Source of the DNA: Gaiellasilicea sp963763755
GTDB lineage: Bacteria; Actinomycetota; Thermoleophilia; Gaiellales; Gaiellaceae
Direction: 5' to 3'
Assembly (NCBI GenBank): GCA_963763755.1
Contig: CAVXQE010000012.1
Location: forward strand, 558,001 to 622,000
Length of the DNA stretch: 64,000 nt
Position 1 is the first letter of the stretch, and each line of letters starts with the position of its first letter. Shown in pieces: positions 58,786 through 64,000 of this stretch. The notes under the pieces were generated by a model. It made no database searches, was not told the DNA's origin, and worked only from the letters and a program-made list of their open reading frames with translations. The position numbers and the translations under genes are program-made.

Positions 58786-60321
58786 ATGATCCTCGAGAAC
58801 GGCGTCGTCAGGACGATGGACCCCTCGCTCCCCACTGCGCGGGCGCTCGCGCTCGCTGGCCCGTACGTCGCGGGCGGCGTCGGAGTGCACGAAACGGCGC
58901 TTGCGAGCCCCGACGTCGTCGACCTCGGCGGGCGCTGCGTCCTCCCTGCCTTCACCGACTCGCACGTCCACTTCCCGACCTGGTCGCTGGCACAGCGCCA
59001 GGTGAGCGCTCGACGGCTGCGCGTCGTTCGACGAGGCACTCGCACGAGTCCGGGAAGCAGAGATCCCGCCGCGGTCGCTGGCTGCGCGGGTACGGCTGGC
59101 GCGACGGGGACTGGAGTCCCTACGTCGCCCCGACCAAGGAGGCGCTCGACGAGGTCACCGGCGAGACGCCGACGATCATGATCTCGAAGGACTACCACTC
59201 CGCCTGGCTGAACTCCGCCGCGCTCGCCGCCGCAGACGGCGATCTCGACCTGGCAGGGCGGCGTCGTCGAGCGCGACGAGCAGGGCGAGCCGACCGGCAT
59301 CCTCCGGGAGGAGGCGGCCTGGCGGTTCCGCGACCGCTATGTCCTGACGACGGAGGACGAATGGGTGGAGGCGACACGTGCCGGGGTCAAGCTCGCGAAC
59401 TCGCGCGGCGTCGCGGCCGTCCACGACAAGGACGGCTGGCTCGGCTCGCCAGGGATCTTCCAGCGGCTGCGCGACGAGGGGAACCTCTCGCTGCGGGTCT
59501 GGGGCTCGATCCCGCACGATCAGCTGGACAGCGCGGCTGCTCTGTCGCTCCGCTCCGGCTTCGGGGACGAGTTCCTCCGGATCGGCTACCTGAAGTGCTT
59601 CATGGACGGGACGCTCGGCTCGCGAACCGCGCTGCTGACCGACGGCTCGGGCGTCGAGATCACCTCGCGCGAGGAGCTCGAGGAGATCATCCGGCGCGGC
59701 GCCGAGCGCGGCTGGCCCGTCGGGGTCCACGCCATCGGCGACCAGGCGAACAGGAACGCTCTCGACGCCTTCGAGGCGACCAGGGACGCCTGGGAGCACA
59801 AGGGACTGCGGCAGCGAATCGAGCACGCGCAGTGCCTGACACCGGAGGATCTCCCCCGCTTCGGGGCGCTGGGAATCACGTGCTCCGTGCAGTTCTCGCA
59901 CGCGCCGTCGGACCGCGACCTGGCGGAGCGCCTCTGGCCCGACCGGCTCGAGGGCACTTACTCGTTCCGCTCGCTGCTCGACTCCGGCGCGGTGCTGGTG
60001 AACGGCTCCGACGCGCCGGTCGAGGAGCTCGACCCGCTGGCGGGAGTCGTCGCCGGCGTCCTCCGCTCGAACGACGAACGGCCCGGCTGGAGGCCGGAGG
60101 AGGCACTGACGGTCGAGCAGGCATTCCACGCGACCTGCGTCGCTCCCGCCTGGCTCTCCCACGACGGCCGCCGCCGCGGCAAGCTCATTCCGGGCTATCT
60201 CGCCGACCTCGTCGTGCTCGACCGCGACCCGTTCACCTGCGAGCCGGAGGAGCTGCGCGAGGTGCAAGTGGTGGCGACGATGGTCGGCGGCCGCTGGGTG
60301 CACAACTCACCGCCCTGGTAA
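58786..60321 (+). CDS. Amidohydrolase (YtcJ/NfdA-like); frameshifted in first third
   Basis: About 511 residues. ILENGVVRTMDPSLPTARAL, then AFTDSHVHFPTWSLAQRQV with the metal HxH, VHDKDGWLGSPGIFQRLRD, HAIGDQANRNALDAFEATRD, RIEHAQCLTPEDLPRF and LVNGSDAPVEELDP, the usual order in YtcJ-type amidohydrolases. Shifts near 59010, 59080 and 59250; net zero. It cleaves an unknown amide or formyl bond. It is divergent from the Fn3 gene and 77 bases before the formamidase, so a shared nitrogen-release pathway is possible. Confidence 0.82.
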
Positions 60322-60398
60322 GTCTTGCGTCAGATGTCACGGGCGTGCGAGGATCCGTGCGGCTCTGACATGACACAAGAGAGGACAGTGCACCGCTG

Positions 60399-61322
60399 AT
60401 GGCGCAGGTCGCCGTCGATCACGTTGTCACCCGCGACCAGGTGATCTGGGGCTTCGGACCCGACCTCGAGCCGGTGCTCGAGGTCGAGCCAGGGGCGACC
60501 GTCCGCTTCGAGACGAACGACTGCTTCACCGGGCAGATCCAGTCGGAAGCGGATCTCGTCAGTGACATCGACTTCTCGCGTGTCAACAGCGCCACCGGGC
60601 CGGTCGCGGTGCGCGGCGCCGAGCCGGGCGACTCGCTGGTCGTCGAGCTGCTGGAGATCCGTCCCGGCCCACGCGGCTTCGCGACGATCATTCCGGAGTT
60701 CGGACAGCTGATCGACGCGGTGACGTCCCCCGTGACGTACGTCTTCGACGTCGACGAGGAGACGATCCGGATGAACGACCGGATCAGCTTCCCGCTCCGC
60801 CCGATGGTCGGGGTGGTCGGCGTCGCCACCGACGGCGAGGAGATCACGAACGGCTGGGCCGGCAGGCACGGCGGCAACCTCGACGACCACAAGCACGGCC
60901 CGGGCGCGAAGCTCTTCTTCCCGGTGCGACAACCGGGCGGCATGTTCGCCGTCGGTGACATGCACGCGTCGATGGGCGACGGGGAGATCTGCGGGACCGG
61001 AGTCGAGATCGGCGGCGAGGTCGTCGCACGCTTCGACGTGCTGAAGGGAAAGCAGGCTGTGTGGCCCGTGACCGAGCTTCCGGACGCCTGGCTGACACAC
61101 GGCACCTCCGACGGCGACTTCCACGAGGCCATGCAGGCCGCGACCGAGGAGGCGGCGAAGCTGCTCGTCGACCAGTGGGGCTTCTCGATGGAGGAGGCGT
61201 TCGTCTTTCTCTCCGTCGCCTGCGACGTCGGCATCTGCCAGGCCTGCAGGCCGTCACCGTTCAGCGCGATCGCGCGCGTCTCGATCCCCAAGCTCAGCGC
61301 GACGCCGGCTCCGTTCAGCTAG
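60399..61322 (+). CDS. Acetamidase/formamidase (FmdA/AmdA family)
   Basis: 307 residues, intact. FETNDCFTGQIQSE, GHHGGNLDD-type block (here GRHGGNLDDHKHGPGAKLFF), GGMFAVGDMHASMGDGEICG and EAFVFLSVACDVGICQACRP are the family motifs with conserved Asp, His and Cys residues. It hydrolyses formamide or acetamide to ammonia plus formate or acetate. Cytoplasmic. It follows the YtcJ-like amidohydrolase. Confidence 0.92.
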   Translation: MAQVAVDHVVTRDQVIWGFGPDLEPVLEVEPGATVRFETNDCFTGQIQSEADLVSDIDFSRVNSATGPVAVRGAEPGDSLVVELLEIRPGPRGFATIIPEFGQLIDAVTSPVTYVFDVDEETIRMNDRISFPLRPMVGVVGVATDGEEITNGWAGRHGGNLDDHKHGPGAKLFFPVRQPGGMFAVGDMHASMGDGEICGTGVEIGGEVVARFDVLKGKQAVWPVTELPDAWLTHGTSDGDFHEAMQAATEEAAKLLVDQWGFSMEEAFVFLSVACDVGICQACRPSPFSAIARVSIPKLSATPAPFS

Positions 61323-61334
61323 CCGCAACCAACC

Positions 61335-61380
61335 GGTGTCAGACTCGTCTCTGACACGTGCCAGAGTCGTCTCTGACACC
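61335..61380. repeat. Intergenic palindromic repeat (hairpin)
   Basis: GGTGTCAG at 61335-61342 and CTGACACC at 61373-61380 pair, and within it CTGACAC (61351-61357) gives a smaller hairpin with the first arm. The block CGTCTCTGACAC is repeated twice. It lies between the formamidase and convergent peptidase T stops, as a bidirectional terminator or REP-like element would. Confidence 0.5.
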
Positions 61381-61407
61381 GTTTATCGTTCGTAAGCGAG
61401 ATTCCGG

Positions 61408-62661
<1,254 letters not shown>

Positions 62662-62671
62662 GAATTCGGCT

Positions 62672-64000
62672 CTAGGAGAGGTCGCCAAGGCGTGTGTAGA
62701 GCTCTCGGATTGTCTCCACCCCCCGCGGGAAGAACTCGACCAGCATGCGCTCGTTCGGAGAGTGCACGTTGCTCTCCGGTAGCGCGAACCCGGTGAGGAT
62801 CGTCGGGATCCCCTTGTCCTGCAGGGCGGGCATGATCGGCAACGTCCCACCCGAGCGCGTGAGGATCGGCCTGATCCCGAAGGCCGACTCGAAGGCATCC
62901 TGCGCGATCTTGATCGCCTGCGAGTCCGTCGCGACGAGCCCGGGACGAGTCGAGCCCGGCAGCTCCTCGACCTCGACCGTGGCGCCTTCCGGCGCAGCCT
63001 CCTTCAACAGGCGCTCGACCTCGGGAGCCACCTCGTCCGGTGTCTGCCCGGGGGCGAGGCGGACCGTGAAGTTGGCCTGCGCGTCGCTGACCACGGTCGT
63101 GTTCTTGAGGCCGGGCTTGCCGCCGAGGATGCCGTTGACCTCCACCGAGGGCTCTGCCGTCGTGCGCTGGTAGAACTCGTCGGCCGCCTCGGCGTCGTAC
63201 GGAACGGCGCCAGCATCACGGAGGACGTCGGCGCCGGATGGCTGCCGCCCCCAGCCCTCGCGCTCCTCGTCGGTGACGGGTGTGATCCCGATCCGCAACG
63301 CTTCCGGCACGCGGCCGTCGCGTGGGAGGATTCCACCGAGCGTCTCCGTCAAGGCGTGAATCGCGTTCATCGCGGCGTTGCCGTACATCCCGGAGTGGAG
63401 ATCCCGCTGGCCGGTGCGTACGCGGATGTTGAACGCCGCGAGGCCGCGGGTGGCAATCGAGAGCGCCGGCAGGTCGCGCGATTCCATGCCGCCGTCGAAG
63501 ATCACGCACGCATCGGCGCCGCGCTCGTCCTGCGCCAGGAACTCGACGATCGACTGGCCGCCGACCTCCTCCTCACCGTCCGAGACGATCCGGATGTTGA
63601 TCGGAAGGGCGCCTTCCGCCGCGAGCTGTCCGGCTGCGTGCAGGAGCATCCAGAGCTGCCCCTTGTCGTCGGCCACGCCGCGCGCGTACAGCCATTCGTC
63701 GCGGATCGTCGCCTCGAAGGGATCCGACTCCCAGAGATCGAGCGGCGCCGGCGGCTGCACGTCGAAGTGGCCGTAGCAGAGGATCGTCGGGGCGCTCTCC
63801 GCTCCCGCTGAGGCGCGGATCTCGCCGACGACCAGCGGCCGCTCGCCGTACGGCACGAGCTCCGCCTCCCCGCCCCCGCGCCGGATCTTGTCGGCGACCC
63901 ATTCGGCGGCGCGAACCACGTCGTCGGAGTGCGCCGGATCGGCGCTCACGGATTGGATGCGCAGAAGCTCGCTGAGCTCGTCGAGCCAGGCTGTGTCCAG
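62672..64000 (-). CDS. M20 family dipeptidase (ArgE/DapE type), 5' partial
   Basis: The frame continues through the window edge (LDTAWLDELSELLRIQSVS), so the start lies beyond 64000. About 443 residues visible. Metal ligands: ILCYGHFDVQPPAPLDLWES, YARGVADDKGQLWMLLHA, IVSDGEEEVGGQSI and NVHSPNERMLVEFF, all conserved in M20 dipeptidases of the carnosinase/CNDP type. It releases amino acids from dipeptides. Paired with peptidase T in the same direction, the two would finish the breakdown of imported peptides. Confidence 0.92.
   Translation of the reverse strand: MDTAWLDELSELLRIQSVSADPAHSDDVVRAAEWVADKIRRGGGEAELVPYGERPLVVGEIRASAGAESAPTILCYGHFDVQPPAPLDLWESDPFEATIRDEWLYARGVADDKGQLWMLLHAAGQLAAEGALPINIRIVSDGEEEVGGQSIVEFLAQDERGADACVIFDGGMESRDLPALSIATRGLAAFNIRVRTGQRDLHSGMYGNAAMNAIHALTETLGGILPRDGRVPEALRIGITPVTDEEREGWGRQPSGADVLRDAGAVPYDAEAADEFYQRTTAEPSVEVNGILGGKPGLKNTTVVSDAQANFTVRLAPGQTPDEVAPEVERLLKEAAPEGATVEVEELPGSTRPGLVATDSQAIKIAQDAFESAFGIRPILTRSGGTLPIMPALQDKGIPTILTGFALPESNVHSPNERMLVEFFPRGVETIRELYTRLGDLS

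Noticed and set aside
60329..60369. GTCAGA...TCTGAC arms before the formamidase gene as an operator or riboswitch
   Set aside because: Six-base arms with a 29-base loop are expected by chance, and no further structure supports it.

Overview
The window is very GC-rich, uses many GTG and TTG starts, and packs genes with 1-4 base stop/start overlaps. With no tRNA, rRNA, CRISPR, transposase or phage genes, it reads as ordinary chromosome of a high-GC Actinomycetota. The mix of genes (dodecin, GerW-like protein, two-domain VOC protein, TM0106 nuclease-helicase, Lhr helicase, carbohydrate ABC cassettes, standalone ParA-FtsZ pair) suggests the Thermoleophilia (Solirubrobacterales/Gaiellales), but that placement is inference. 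Many genes carry single-base frameshifts, most of them one extra base, which looks like unpolished long-read consensus rather than real decay; such genes are reported as one CDS with the shift noted.

Layout. 1-9.6 kb: a carbohydrate ABC transport and catabolism locus, with a solute-binding protein, two permeases, an SDR dehydrogenase and an amidohydrolase on the minus strand, divergent from the ATPase and a PfkB sugar kinase; then a FAD-linked oxidase. 9.6-15.2 kb: dodecin, then a small cell-wall group (peptidoglycan-binding protein, alpha/beta hydrolase, two tandem LytM/M23 paralogues), a leader-like mini-ORF with a perfect Shine-Dalgarno, and a glycosidase-like protein. 15.3-22.2 kb: membrane proteins, one with a cytoplasmic HEAWH metalloprotease signature, a large RecB/RNase H-like nuclease-helicase and an EamA transporter. 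22.2-30.6 kb: VOC and secreted proteins, a SIR2-like protein, a beta-propeller protein, DUF1385, GNAT, gamma-glutamyltransferase and a flippase-like protein. 30.6-41.2 kb: an FtsZ with a long N-terminal extension translationally coupled to ParA, then Nei-type glycosylase, GGDEF protein and Lhr helicase.

41.3-42.3 kb holds the most interesting locus: a small two-gene operon that matches a split borosin system. A short precursor-like peptide, with a helical borosin-binding-type leader and a hydrophobic C-terminal core, overlaps a gene for an alpha-N-methyltransferase of the SonM/OphMA type. This is a RiPP system whose product would carry backbone N-methylations. The methyltransferase has His where the family normally has a catalytic Arg.

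42.3-64 kb: a cyclase-AAA-TPR signalling protein, phytase-like esterase, HhH-GPD and PLD-like proteins, secreted proteins, NlpC/P60 hydrolase, aminotransferase, GerW-like protein, a lipid/aromatic catabolism run (acyl-CoA dehydrogenase, fumarylacetoacetase), SGNH hydrolase, a repetitive Fn3-like surface protein, amidohydrolase, formamidase and two M20 peptidases, the last cut by the window end.
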